The position numbers and the translations under genes were made by a program. Shown piece by piece: positions 1 through 10,366 of a DNA stretch of 64,000 nucleotides; the first letter of the stretch is position 1; every line of letters starts with the position of its first letter. The stretch is from Rhynchopus sp. YZ270_cl-10 (taxonomy: Eukaryota; Euglenozoa; Diplonemea; Diplonemida; Diplonemidae): positions 1,736,001 through 1,800,000 of the forward strand of contig OZ037837.1 in assembly GCA_964035575.1 (NCBI GenBank). The letters are read 5' to 3'. Under the pieces are notes generated by a model, which was given only the letters and a program-made list of their open reading frames with translations, had not been told where the DNA came from and ran no database searches.

Positions 1-300
1 AGGGTGGGGGAGGGAAAATACGATGCCGGTTGCATGACACAAAAGAAATGGGAAAAACAAAAGAAAAACAAAACAAAACAAAAACCAGATGAAAGAATTC
101 CTTCGACGGGGGAAGAGAACGAAAGCTGGAAAAAAAAATGGGGAGGGGAAATGGGTTTCCAAAAAAAACAGAGGGTGAGAAAGCGTTCCTCAACCTCACC
201 CCCCATTTTTTTTTTTTTTTACTGGTTTTCTTCCTTGCTTTCGTATTTTTTGTTTTCTTTATCTATGTGGATCCCCCCCAGTGAACCGTTAGGGACCCCG
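1..300. other. Low-complexity flank, no gene seen
   Basis: A-rich then T-rich sequence with short homopolymers. The only open frames are short and lysine- or phenylalanine-rich, as expected from the base composition. Nothing supportable is seen. Confidence 0.6.
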
Positions 301-304
301 CTCT

Positions 305-530
305 GCCGTGGCAGTCGTGGTTAGCGTTGTCATGTTTGTCTGTAGCACACAAGTAAGAAGAGAGACTCTAGGTCTCATTGGCGTCTGTTTCTCAAAAGTT
401 TGGTTGTTGTTCTACTCTTGTGGGTTGCCGTTAAACGGAAGCGCCTCCCCATTTACCACGAAAATCGGCCGGAACATACAGGCTGCACAGATCTCCCCCC
501 ACTATGTGGCAGTCGAGCCTTGTTACGTGG
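305..530 (+). repeat. SINE-like dispersed repeat, copy A
   Basis: About 225 bp that realigns, in inverse orientation, with 17,855-18,062 and more loosely with 17,520-17,745. Shared blocks are GTTAGCGTTGTCATGT, GTTGTTGTTCTACTCTTG, GGGTTGCCGTTA(C/A)ACGG and a CTCCCCCC...TGTGGCAG end. It has no convincing open frame. The family could be a SINE or a small structured RNA. No tRNA-like A and B boxes were recognised. Confidence 0.55.
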
Positions 531-619
531 CTCCCTGGCCTGACTGCGAACTCCGCGCAACCTCACACGAGGTTAACCACGGAGTCAAAAGGAAAAAAAA
601 AATATGATAAAAAAAAAAA

Positions 620-667
620 AATTTATAAAGTGCACCCAAGCCCCGGGGCCTGGGCACTTTATAAATT
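620..667. repeat. 48-bp near-perfect palindrome
   Basis: AATTTATAAAGTGC on the left is mirrored by GCACTTTATAAATT on the right around a CCCCGGGGCC centre, giving a stem of more than 20 bp. It lies between an A-run and the T-rich tract that may be the 3' tail of the neighbouring LINE. It may be a tiny inverted-repeat element or a terminator-like hairpin. Confidence 0.6.
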
Positions 668-962
668 AAAAGGAAAATCAATGATTTGTTTTTTTTTGTT
701 TTTTTTTTTTTGCTTTTTTTTTTTTTTTTTTTTTTTGTTTTTTTTCTGTTTTTTTGTTGTTTTTTTTTTTTTGAAAAGTAAAAAGTATGTTTGAAAGTGT
801 AACACACGTCTTCGTAGAAGACGGCGTTCCGCACATGTATTGTCTTCGCAACCGTCAGTTGCGCTGGTCGTGGTGCCGCAGGTACATCCTGGGCTTGCTT
901 TTTGTTCGTGGTTTTTTTTTTTTTTCTTGTCTTTATTGTTTCAAGTTTTGGCCGGCGTCTCC

Positions 963-3900
963 TCAGTAGGTGTTGCTCCGCACGAGTTCAGGCAGGCTGG
1001 CCTCTGTCAGTTTTGCCGCGCTGATGTACTTCAGGCACAACTGGGGTTGCTCTAGCAGTAAGAACTTGAGCGACTTGTTTGGCAGTAGGTCTGTCCTTAG
1101 TGCCTTGGTGGCTGAACACACTTTGAACATGTGTTTCAGTGTCGCCTTTGCTTTTGCCGTGCAGTTGTTGCAGCGTGCCACGTCGTTGCTGCCCATGTAG
1201 TCGAACAGCGCAGGGTGGCGCTCTGTCCGCAGCAGTCTCATCTGCACTGCTCCCCGCCGCGTGAGCTCCGGTGTGCTCAGCTTGGGTCGCGACACTCCCT
1301 TCGGGGTGTCCGCCGTGATCGTGCTGTAGAGTTCGCTCGCCGGTTGGGGTGTGTAGCTGGAGCAGACTGCGCGTATCGCCGCTTTGCACGCGAGGAGCGT
1401 GAGTGGTTCCTCTTGTAGGCGGCCTTTTTGTGATGCCCGTTCTGCTTGGTACGTGGCCGTACCTAACTTGGCTTCGTGGTCCGCTTCCTCATTTCCACTC
1501 ACCCCCACATGTGACGGGATGTACTGCATGATCACCCGCACCTTGGTTGTAGCCCGGTGTAGTGCCGACCACACGTCGCAGAGAAGTCCCGTAGCCTTCA
1601 CCGGACCTGTCTCCAACGCACGTAGTGCTGACTGGCTGTCTGTGAGGATTACCACCGTGTTGTGTTTGTGGTCTGTGCGGTGCAGTTCCTCCACCATCGG
1701 AAGTGCCTCTCTGATGGCCACCAGCTCGGCGGTGTACGATATGCTCATCCGCCCTGCTCCGACGTTGGCTGTCGCTATTTCTTTGTCGCTGTCTCCCGGG
1801 TAGACCACAATGCCTGCACCCCCGTGGCCTCGTCCGCCTTCCACCGACCCGTCTGTGTAGACGTGAAGGTCCGCTGGTGGCAGCTCTGCGATGGTCTGCT
1901 CTGTCAAGCTTCTCGCCTCTGCGTCCGTCTGCGTGCCCTTCTTGAAGCCAGCCACGTAGGGCCGGATGTCGACCTTGGGGAGGACCTCCTTCCAGCGCCA
2001 GGGTGCCACCGGGTAGTGTGTCTGGGACATCGCTGGTTGGTCGTGGCGGTACATCTTCGTCTGTTCCACTGTGTCCTTCGCCGACCGTAACCAGGTCAGT
2101 TTCGTATCGCTTGAATGCATTGCACACTCTGCTGGGGTCTCCAGTTGTCGACGTGCACGTTCGTACAGGGCTGCTGCATCGAATTCGACGTGCTCTCGTA
2201 TCTTCCTCAGGTGTGCTTCCCAGAGTAGGTCCTCTGCTTTGGTGTAGTAGTTACACCCGGTGATGACCCTCGCCCCCCTTCGGTGGAGTACTTCCAGAGT
2301 TTCAAGGCCTGCCTCATTTAGCGCTGGTCCCCACACCGCCAGTGCATACGTTATGGTCGGGAGCACGTACGTCATGTACACCTGTCTCAGCATGTGGGCA
2401 TCGCACCCCCAGTCCCGTCCAGCCATGAGCTGGATCAGAGAAAGTTTTTTGAGGAACTTCGTCTTCACCGCCGCCAGTTGTGGCTGCATCGTCAGTGCGT
2501 CATCCAGTTCCACCCCCAGGTAACGGACCGTCTGCGCACGGTTCACCACTGCTCCGTCTGCGTACTTCACTTCGCACTTAGCTTTTCTGATGTCGGCACG
2601 ATCGCCCTTCTCGGACTGGCATCACGAAGGTTTTCCTGCGGGATATCGTGAATCCAAGTTTGGGGAGGTGTTCCTCTAGCAGTGTAAGGACCTTCTGTAT
2701 CGCCGCTGTTGCTTCCTCCAGTGTGCGCTCCGTACACATGATGGCCAGGTCGTCAGCGAAGATGCAGAAGTGGGCCGTCGTTCCTTCCAGGATCTCTGCC
2801 ACCTCCGTCATCACCAGATTGAACAGTAGTGGTGAGAGCACTGTGCCCTGGGGAACACCCTCCCGCATCACGTATTCCTCGCTCCGTGTTCCTTCCACCG
2901 TTGTCCTTGCCGTTCTGTGCTTCAGGTAATCCGTGAGCCACCTGATGTATCGCTCTGGTACCTGGTGTTGGTGGAGCCTTTCCAGAATTTTCCCCCGTTT
3001 AACCTTGTCGTAGGCCTTGTCGAGGTCCAGCGTCAGAATGATGGGGACTTCTTTCTTCGCTGCGGAGTCCTTAGCCAGCTGCGTGATGTAGGCCAGGTTG
3101 TCCACGGCGGAACGGAAGCGTCTGAATCCTGTCTGTTTGGGATGTAGGTTCTGTGTGGCCTCGTTTGGGTCTTCCATCAGCTGGAGCAGTCTGTTCGCTA
3201 GCACGTGTTCCATCACCTTACTCACGGTACTCGTCAGGGCTATCGGCCGGTAGGATTCGAGGTCTTCCTCTGGCTTCCCTTGTTTGTGGATAGGGAAAAG
3301 TATGGCCTTCTTCCATTCTTTGGGTAGTTGCCCCTGCTTCCACGAGAGGTTCATGACATGTAGAAGCCCTTTTTTTGCGGCGGGTCCGAGGTGCATCAAC
3401 ATCTCGTTGTGTATCCCATCCGCTCCAGGTGACTTTCCTGCTTCTAGGACGTTCAGTGCGGCGTCCAGCTCCTCCAGTGTCAGGGGTGCTTCAGCTCCTT
3501 GGGATCCTGCCGTAGTTTGCTGCTCCGCATCCGGTAGGCCTGTGCCGTCACTCACGCTGCAGTAGTGCTCCCCCAGTGCGTCCGCCTTCTCCTTGTTGGT
3601 GGAGAGCTGTTGTTTTTCCTGTTGTCCCTCTTTTTTTACTTTTATGGGGTACGACTGCGCCTTGTCCGCCCGTCCGTCCAACTCGCGCAGCAGCCTGAAG
3701 GCCCCGGAGGTTGCTACTGCCTTGGTGCACTTGTCCTCCCACACCTCTCTCTTCGCCTTCCGTATCGCATTGGCCGTCTGCCGCCGGAGTTCCGTGAGTG
3801 CGTCCCCGTCGGCCACGGTCAGGGTCTCCTCCTTCTGCTGTCTGCGGAGTTCTCTGTCTCGTTGCTTCTGGGCCTTCTTCACCGCACCGTTGCACCAGCG

Positions 3901-5022
3901 TCGCTTCTTCTTCCTTGCCTTGCCTCTGGGGATGTGCCTCCTCGCGATGTTCTTCACCATCCCTGCCCACTTGGCTGCTGCGGTGCTGATCGAGCCCCAC
4001 TTCATTGCGTCTGGCGAACTGCGCTCCATCTCCTTGGTGAAGCCTGCCCAGTTCGCCTTCTTCCAGTTCCACAGCTCTTTTTTGAGTTTCACCTCAGGAT
4101 GTGTTGGAGGTGTTTGGGCGTTCGCTTGCACTTCAAACTCTATCGGCAGGTGGTCGGAGTTGAGCGTTTCCCGTGTTTGCCAATTGGGGTCGGCCCAGTC
4201 TCTGTCTGCGAAGACCACATCTGGTGACGTTTTGGTACCGCGCTGGATCCGCGTTGCTTCCTTCTTGTTCCAGCATCGCATGTTGTTCCCCAACGCCCAG
4301 TCGTGTAGGTCAGTTCCCGTTTGGTTGGGAATTTTCGCCTGACTCCACGCCTGGTGATGTGCGTTGATGTCCCCTGCGATCACGCAGCCCTCTCCCGTTG
4401 GCAGATCCTGTGTTGCGAAGTCATCCTCTCTCTGGTCCCCCTTCTGTAGACCCACCCCGCTCGGCCGGTACACATTCGTGAAGAGCACGCCCTCCACAAT
4501 CACATCCAGCCTCTCTGTGGTCTCCCACGCTTCGAAGGGTTGTTCTGTCGCACGCAAGTTCTTCTTCACCAGTGTCGCAATCCCTCCCCCATGCGTCTCG
4601 CTGATGTCTTTTTTTCGAGCTACCGTTCGCACCCGCAGGAAAGTCCTGTACCCGTCAAAGTTCAGCTTGCCCGTTTGCGCCGCCATGAGTTCTTGGAGGT
4701 GTACTACATCGTACTTCTCCTTCTCCAGGACCTGCTTCAGCTCCCCTTTCTTCGGGCCCGTCAGCCCCCCCGCATTCCAACTCATGCAGCGAAGGGTTCT
4801 TGGTTTTGGTCCTTGCTCTGGTTCTGGCTCTGGTCCTGGCTCAGGCTCGATGCCGTCCTCTAGCAGTTGGTTGCTCTTGATGGTGGAGGAGGTCTTGTCG
4901 AGTGTGGGGTCTGTGTTCGGTCGACCTGAGTGGTGTTGATGAGTCATCCTTGGGTGTGCGTGGGTCTTCCACTTGTACGGAAGCAAAAAAGGCAGTAGCA
5001 GCAGCAGCACACTATCCAGCAT
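963..5022 (-). pseudogene. LINE ORF2: endonuclease, reverse transcriptase, RNase H (one frameshift)
   Basis: The first part (stop at 2578) holds an APE-type endonuclease (SWNAGGL near its start, then LQE, GDINAHH and a final SDH) followed by an RT with LTLDLDKAYDKV, EGVPQGTVLSPLLFN and the catalytic FADD. The frame then breaks near 2610-2630, just after the thumb region begins. The second part (963-2570) continues with the RT C-terminus, an RNase H (YTDGS, YTAEL, TDSQSAL, then SHVGVSGNEEAD) and a zinc-binding tail (CNNC...H...C). A single one-base slip joins the two parts, so the copy is either recently dead or carries a sequencing error. The frame opens only 3 nt after the ORF1 stop, but its first in-frame ATG is at 5022. 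This suggests stop-restart or another coupled start. Confidence 0.85.
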
Positions 5023-5055
5023 TAACCACACCAACAGCAACACCAGACACAACAG

Positions 5056-7299
5056 TCAGTACCGCATGCTGCGGCGCTTCTCTTTCTCTTTCCTTGGCGA
5101 GGGGGAGGGCGTCGTCGCTAAGATCCGTCGTGTGTTCTTGGGGGTGGCACGGTCACGTTCGTCCCGCTCCGCTCTCTTCCCCCTGTTCAGCTGCTTGGGT
5201 GGCGTCAAGCCCATGCGGAGGCGGCGTTCTTCTGCGTGGAGGACGTCCCTCGCACGTTTCAGCTGGCGTTCCTCCTCCTGGCGCACCAGTGCTGCCGCTG
5301 TCGCGAGATCCATCTCCTCCTCTCGCTCTGTTTCCCGCTTTTTTTTTAAAAAAGCCTCGTAAGAGGCTTCGGCCTCTTGCAGCACTGCCTCCGTCGCCAG
5401 CCGTTTCGCTTCTGCTGAGGCGAATGCGTTCCTCCTCTTCTCCTCGGCCAACTCCTCCTGGCGTGTCTTCTTCAGGATTTCGTTATACTCCTGCCACTGT
5501 GCTTCTTCGCGTGCCTTCGCTTCTGCCCTCTCCGCCTCTGCAGTGTCGAATTCACGGCGGCGGTCCGTCTCTTCCTGCCGCCTCTGTGCCTGCAGCCGTT
5601 CTTCTGCTTCTTCTCTCTGTTCGCGTTGCTGTTGTTGTTGCCTCTGCTGTTGTTGCTGCCGCTGCTGCTGTTGCTGCCGCTGCTGCTGTTGCTTCCGCTC
5701 CTGCGTTTGCGTGGGTTCCTTCTTCGCCTTCGTCTCCTTCTTCGGCGGTGCCGTCACCTTCACCTCCTCATCGATTTGCATCTCGCCTTCTCCTTCTTCT
5801 TCTTCTTCTTCTTCCGGTTCGGTGCGTCGCTGTTGTAGCTTTAGGTCGCGCATCTCCGTCATCAGCTGGTCCAGCTGGCTCGCCATGCGTTGCAGCGTCT
5901 GCTGCATCTCGTCCTTCTCTGCCCGCAGTGCACCTTCTCTCTCCTTCGACTCCAGGAGTTCCCGACGCATCTTCTCCACCTCGGCGTCCTGTGCGGGGTC
6001 TGCCACGTAGGGCTTGGGCACGTAGTCCTGCTGTGCCGCCCTTCCTTCCTCTTTTCCTTTTCCTTTTTTATTTGCGGCGTCAAACAGCCACCCTTCTTTG
6101 GTACGGTCGTACCGACGGAAGGTCAGCACGTCCTCCCCCACCACTACCGGCTTCAGCGTCCCCGGCGGTGCGCCCCGGACGAGAAGCACCCTGTGCGTGC
6201 CGTGCTTGCCGGTCCTCACCAACTCCGGCTCCCACGCGTGCTGCTCGCTCAGGATTGCCCGCACTCCGTTCTTCGACAGCGAGAGAGGCAGCCCGTCCAC
6301 CACCCACATCTCTGCCCAGAGGTTCGTCTTCCCCTGCTCGCCCAACACCTTGCTGGCCTGCTCCTGTGTGGTGCCTTCCGGAACCGCGACGCCGAGTCCG
6401 CCCCGCGACAGCAGCACCACTCGCCCGCTCAGCTCGGTGGCCTGGTTCCGCGCCGTCTCCAGGTTCACTGTGCTCGGTAGCGGCGTCACCCGGTCGCCAC
6501 CCCGTCCCGACCCGTTGGTGAAGAACGGCCTGGCGAAGAAGCCGTCATCGCCGCTTCCTGCCAGCACGTCCTTCACCTGCGCGCCGTCTACTCCAATCTT
6601 AAAAGCCGCCGTCTTTGCGGCTGGCTTCCCCTTCTTCGCCTTCAGCTCCACGGCGGTCTGCACCTCGCCTCCGTGTGCCTTCACCCATGCACATGCTGCG
6701 GCACGGGTCACGCTGTTGCGGCTTTCCACCACAACGTATTTGGTTTGGGGCAATGCCCCCTGGTGCTGCTTTGCACCCGCCGTCTTGTGCACCGCCTGTA
6801 CGGTGCTGACTGAGCACAGGAACCGGCGCTCCGTCCTCATCTCCTCCCCCCGCACCGTCACGAGGGAGATCAGTGGGGCCGCCAACCCCTGTGGTTTGTC
6901 GGCCGGGGCTACGAGTACCCCTGCCGTGTGCTGGTGCTGCGGCTTCTGCAGCGCTTCCTCCACTTCCTTACGGCTGCACCACAGGATGCCTCCGTTTTTT
7001 TTCTTAAAATCAGCCAAGTTGGCTGCGAGTCGGCTGTCAGGAAAGTCCTCAGCCCGGGGTCTCCACATCGCCCCTGCCACCTCTTCGTCAGCCTTCTTCA
7101 TCGTCTGCTGTCCAGAGGACCCCATCGTGGAGGGGGGTGGCTTTTTTGGGGGGAGGGGGGGAGCAGTTGGGATGTGCTCAGGGTTAATTCTTGATTCACT
7201 GTGTCCAATGAAGTACAGAAACTGTAGCTTTAGAAATCGTTGGTTGCCCTTCTTCTTAACATTGCTCTGAGCACCAACATGTTCTGTTCCACCCCCCAT
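5056..7299 (-). CDS. LINE ORF1, coiled-coil nucleic-acid-binding-type protein
   Basis: A 747-residue intact frame starting at the ATG at 7299. A second ATG at about residue 58 (MGSSGQQ) could be the real start. The N-terminal half is globular and unrecognised. From about residue 420 it is strongly charged, with an acidic run (about residue 485), a glutamine-rich block (QQQQQR repeats, about 530-560) and long E/R/K-rich heptad-like stretches typical of coiled coils. The C-terminus is basic (KEKEKRRSMRY). LINE ORF1 proteins usually bind the RNA and form trimers or multimers. That role is inferred here from position and composition, as no RRM or CCHC motif is obvious. It ends directly before ORF2. 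Confidence 0.75.
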   Translation of the reverse strand: MGGGTEHVGAQSNVKKKGNQRFLKLQFLYFIGHSESRINPEHIPTAPPLPPKKPPPSTMGSSGQQTMKKADEEVAGAMWRPRAEDFPDSRLAANLADFKKKNGGILWCSRKEVEEALQKPQHQHTAGVLVAPADKPQGLAAPLISLVTVRGEEMRTERRFLCSVSTVQAVHKTAGAKQHQGALPQTKYVVVESRNSVTRAAACAWVKAHGGEVQTAVELKAKKGKPAAKTAAFKIGVDGAQVKDVLAGSGDDGFFARPFFTNGSGRGGDRVTPLPSTVNLETARNQATELSGRVVLLSRGGLGVAVPEGTTQEQASKVLGEQGKTNLWAEMWVVDGLPLSLSKNGVRAILSEQHAWEPELVRTGKHGTHRVLLVRGAPPGTLKPVVVGEDVLTFRRYDRTKEGWLFDAANKKGKGKEEGRAAQQDYVPKPYVADPAQDAEVEKMRRELLESKEREGALRAEKDEMQQTLQRMASQLDQLMTEMRDLKLQQRRTEPEEEEEEEGEGEMQIDEEVKVTAPPKKETKAKKEPTQTQERKQQQQRQQQQQRQQQQQRQQQQQREQREEAEERLQAQRRQEETDRRREFDTAEAERAEAKAREEAQWQEYNEILKKTRQEELAEEKRRNAFASAEAKRLATEAVLQEAEASYEAFLKKKRETEREEEMDLATAAALVRQEEERQLKRARDVLHAEERRLRMGLTPPKQLNRGKRAERDERDRATPKNTRRILATTPSPSPRKEKEKRRSMRY

Positions 7300-7312
7300 T
7301 TTTTCGTGATTA

Positions 7313-8099
7313 TTTTTTTAATACTTTTCTTTAGAATCAACAGAGTGTGTACGTTAAGGTTTCTCGTCAGTCACACCATAATCCAACGTTTCCTGAGAGG
7401 TGTGTGCACGAGGCATATTCATCTTTGCAACTTTTCAACTTTTATTTTCTTAGATCTCTTTTATACTGGTTTAAATGGAGTAACGAGAGGCTTGTGGTCT
7501 GATAAGCTTGTCTATAATTTTTGTTTTTTCAATATTTTTTTCCGTCTCGACAAATCACTAAGAGTTGGGTGAAGCGAACCGGAGTATCTGTAAGCTCACA
7601 ACTCTTCAGCGGAAGGTGTACCGCCTGACGAGCGGTTGTGTACCTCCCTCGTTCACTTACGGTACGAACAAGCCATTTAGGTTTCTTTTTTCACATCTTC
7701 TGTTGTTGGCTGCAAGGTATTTGTGCTTTCATCCGGGGCTGGCAGCGTACGTGGGTCAGTCGGAGGTGCCTGCATCACGAACTTCATTTTTTCTTATTTT
7801 TTGTGTTGATTGATGTCAGTCGGATGCTGTCAGGATCAATAATATACCATTTCTTTGTCGTTCTCTCCGGGCTTCATTTGTTTTTCAGATTTAAAAAAGA
7901 ACCCACCCCCTTTTCGCGTCTGCAACATAACTATTTGTCTCTTCTTCACTGTTGAGTTGTTCCATATTTTATTAATATTAGACACTACAAAGCGTCATCG
8001 TCCAAAGGGAAAAATCTTCTCCCCTTGGACGAAAAATAGCAGTCCTCAGTCTCCCCCACACACACAACACCCACCAAGAAACAGAGAGACACAAAATAA
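7313..8099. other. Intergenic region upstream of the first UBL-LRR gene
   Basis: No coding sequence is seen. It holds the motif AATCAACAGAGTGTGTACGT at about 7336-7355, which recurs twice near 61.28 and 61.42 kb. It also holds a conserved 47-nt hairpin-forming motif at 7560-7606 (listed separately). Just before the gene it contains a leader shared with the paralogues at 19,278 and 20,947 (ACACAACACCCACCAAG). A CAG at 8047-8049 after a pyrimidine-rich stretch is a possible splice acceptor. Confidence 0.5.
7560..7606 (+). ncRNA. Conserved hairpin-bounded motif, copy 1
   Basis: A 47-nt segment with 8-bp complementary ends (AAGAGTTG / CAACTCTT). It is repeated with few changes at 18,555-18,601. 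The invariant middle is GGAGTATCTGTAAGCTC. Both copies lie 500-700 bp upstream of a UBL-LRR gene. It could be a regulatory element, a small RNA or a duplicated upstream remnant. The RNA label is a hypothesis. Confidence 0.3.
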
Positions 8100-9407
8100 A
8101 TGGAACTAACGGTTCGCACCTTTTGCAATAGGCAGTATGCGATTGAGGTGGGTGAGGATGACACAACGGAGAAGTTGCGGGAGAAGGTGGCGTCTGCAAC
8201 GGGGTTGTGCGAAGACGACTTTCACATGGAGTTTGGAGGGGGGGAAGTGGAGGACATCACGCAGCTGAGTGCTGGAGACACAGTTGTGCTGACGGAGGCG
8301 AAGGCGAAGAAGTACGAAGCCATTGCAGCACTTCACGCATTGGGTGAGAGAGACATCACAGCAGCAAGGTTGGAGGTGGTGACGGATCCGATGGTGGCCA
8401 CCTTGCTGCTGCAGGCAGAAGTTGCGACTCGGATTCCTGACGACTTCTTCCAATACAATGCAGTCACAGCCATTGATTTCAGCAACGTATCTGTTGTGGA
8501 TGTGATTGGGAACGGCTTCCTCCGTAGCTGCACGCTTTTGAGCGCAGTTAACCTGAGCGGGTTGTCTGCACTCACCAGGATTGAGGATCAATTCCTATGG
8601 TCCTGTACATCATTAACGACAGTAGACCTGAGCAGCTTACAATCAGTCACCACACTTGGTAAGTGGTGCCTAGGTGATTGCACAGCACTGACAGCAGTGG
8701 ACCTGAGCGGGTTGTCTGCACTCACCAGGATTGAGGATGGTTTCTTATATTCGTGTACAGCTTTGACAACAGTAAACCTCACTGGCTTGCGTGCAGTCAC
8801 CACCATCGGTGACAGTTTTATGTATAAGTGCACTGCTTTGACGACAGTAAACCTCACCGGCTTGCGCTCACTCACCACACTTGGTAAATGGTGTCTATCA
8901 CAGTGCACAGCACTGACCACAGTTAACCTGAGCGGGTTGTCTGCACTCACCAGGATTGAGGATTATTTCCTATTTTCCTGTCCAGCTTTGACGACAGTCT
9001 ACCTCACAGGCTTGCGTGCAGTCACCACAATCGGTAGTGATAGTCTGGCTTGTTGCACAGCACTCACAACAGTTGACATGAGTGGCATGTCTGCACTCAC
9101 CAGGATTGAGGATGGTTTCCTATCTTCCTGTCCAGCTTTGACAACAGTAAATCTCACAGTCCTGCGTGTAGTCACCACAATTAGTGCACGTTTTATGGAC
9201 CAGTGCACAACCTTGAAGACTGTGCGTGGACTGGGCACGTGTAGCTACGTAGTGCTGTACCATGTGGCTTGGCATCGAGCACGTTGTCTATTAATGGCAG
9301 CTGTTGATTGGACGCCTTGGATCGCTTTGTTGATTTTACTGTGTTATCTCTTGCTGCGCATACACAATGCAGTGAAAGGGTACCTATACGTTGGCACACT
9401 TGACTAA
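8100..9407 (+). CDS. Ubiquitin-like/BspA-type LRR membrane protein (paralogue 1)
   Basis: A 435-residue protein. Residues 1-70 have a ubiquitin-like fold pattern (MELTVRTF..., LREKVASATGL, MEFGG, DTVVLTEA). A linker (KYEAIAALHALGERD) leads to about eleven 23-residue leucine-rich repeats of BspA/LRR_5 type (LTTVNLTGLRAVTTIG...C.A). The C-terminal part has a conserved LGTCSYVVLYHVAWHRA motif and one hydrophobic segment (about residues 398-425, WTPWIALLILLCYLLL). There is no signal peptide, so a tail-anchored protein with the repeats in the cytosol is possible. The start is fixed by the identical leader before the ATG in two paralogues. The function is unknown; a recognition or scaffold role is inferred from the LRRs. 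Confidence 0.85.
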   Translation: MELTVRTFCNRQYAIEVGEDDTTEKLREKVASATGLCEDDFHMEFGGGEVEDITQLSAGDTVVLTEAKAKKYEAIAALHALGERDITAARLEVVTDPMVATLLLQAEVATRIPDDFFQYNAVTAIDFSNVSVVDVIGNGFLRSCTLLSAVNLSGLSALTRIEDQFLWSCTSLTTVDLSSLQSVTTLGKWCLGDCTALTAVDLSGLSALTRIEDGFLYSCTALTTVNLTGLRAVTTIGDSFMYKCTALTTVNLTGLRSLTTLGKWCLSQCTALTTVNLSGLSALTRIEDYFLFSCPALTTVYLTGLRAVTTIGSDSLACCTALTTVDMSGMSALTRIEDGFLSSCPALTTVNLTVLRVVTTISARFMDQCTTLKTVRGLGTCSYVVLYHVAWHRARCLLMAAVDWTPWIALLILLCYLLLRIHNAVKGYLYVGTLD

Positions 9408-9680
9408 TCGACACAAGGTGGTATCCGCACGTGAGATGTGCATTAGGAGTTGAGACGGAGAGAAGTGCACAGTCTGGGTGAGGACGATACCAACTGCGGA
9501 CATACGGCGGAAGGTGGCGTCTGCAGCAGCGTTGTGCGAAGACGGCTTTGGCATGAGCTTCGGAGGAAGGTCCTGTACGATGCAACAAACAACAAACGAC
9601 GGATAGATGGAGAAGGGGGTGTGTTTCATTTGCAAAGATGTGAGTTGGGGGTGGGGGAAACATTCAAAAAAAAGTAGCAA
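9408..9680 (+). pseudogene. Downstream remnant of a ubiquitin-like domain
   Basis: After the stop of paralogue 1 comes a segment shared by all three paralogues. At about 9450-9580 it contains a decayed copy of the ubiquitin-like coding region: it reads as VRGLGEDD, then RKVASAAALCEDGFGMSFGG in a broken frame. The same remnant follows the genes ending at 20,405 and 21,732. This implies that a gene plus truncated-gene unit was duplicated together. Confidence 0.7.
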
Positions 9681-9899
9681 TACCCAACTGTTTCTTTTTC
9701 CACCAATTTTACCCTACTTAAAGTCTTCAAGGGGGTTTTTGAATCCAGAGCATACGTGAACATCGCACCGCAAGGTTGTTTCTAGGGGGGTCGGGGGAGT
9801 CAATTTGCCCCCCTGTAAAAAAACTACATATTTTCCACCCACCAGTGTTGGCACTGGTGAAGAGCGACGACACCCACACCGACTACTCCACGTGGAACG
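9681..9899. other. Intergenic, no gene seen
   Basis: Short AT- and homopolymer-containing sequence between two decayed paralogue fragments. Nothing else is recognised. Confidence 0.5.
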
Positions 9900-10096
9900 G
9901 GATGCATATGGGGCCCAACTTCATGTTTGAGTGCACAAACGTGAAGACTGTGCGTGGACTGGGCACGTGTAGCTACGTAGTGCTGTACCATGTGGCTTGG
10001 CATCGAGCATGGTGTATATTAATGGCAGGTTGGACGCCCTGGATCACTGCTTTGCTTTCCGTGTGTTCTGTGTACTGCGCATACACAATGCAGTGA
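9900..10096 (+). pseudogene. C-terminal fragment of a UBL-LRR paralogue
   Basis: Encodes FMFECTNVKTVRGLGTCSYV followed by the VLYHVAWHRA motif and a hydrophobic tail ending SVYCAYTMQ. It matches the last 60 or so residues of the paralogue at 19,278-20,405. The N-terminal ubiquitin-like part and nearly all repeats are missing, so this is a truncated copy. The junction lies at about 9860-9910. Confidence 0.8.
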
Positions 10097-10366
10097 AAGG
10101 GTACCGGGGGTACCCTCACCTAACTCGGCCCCATCCCACCCCCTCCCTTTCCCCCTTTCTCCCTGCCAAGCATCGTTTGAAAAATTGATTTTAAAAAAAG
10201 GTTCGCTTTTCTTCATTTCCTTACCACATTACCAACGGCCGCCCATTTTTTTACTCGAGTTTAAAATGTTCGAAACGTTTCTCACCCCCTCACAACACTG
10301 CCCCTGCCCTTCCCCCTTCTCTTTCACTATTCCTTTTACAGCTAAGAGATATAAGACAACGAAACA
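10097..10366. promoter_or_regulatory. Upstream region of the esterase-like gene with a strong AG acceptor
   Basis: A pyrimidine-rich stretch (about 10,305-10,338) ends in TTTTACAG at 10,341, 25 nt before the ATG. This is the form of a 3' splice site and could mark a 5'-UTR intron or a trans-splice site. No TATA box was identified. Confidence 0.4.

Larger units (their letters stand above)
680..7312 (-). mobile_element. Non-LTR retrotransposon (LINE), APE-RT-RNase H type
   Basis: Minus-strand LINE with two consecutive open reading frames. ORF1 (7299-5056) is a charged, coiled-coil protein. ORF2 carries an apurinic-type endonuclease, reverse transcriptase and RNase H. This order is known from the I/Ingi/Jockey-type groups, including trypanosome ingi and L1Tc. 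T-rich tracts on the plus strand at 683-773 and 908-924 are candidates for the 3' poly(A) tail. The 5' end cannot be placed exactly and is set just beyond the ORF1 start. I could not identify target-site duplications. Confidence 0.85.

Noticed and set aside
4902-6521. Plus-strand 539-codon Pro/Ser/Arg-rich frame
   Set aside because: It lies opposite LINE ORF1/ORF2, starts at a non-ATG codon and has no domain. It is an antisense shadow caused by codon composition.
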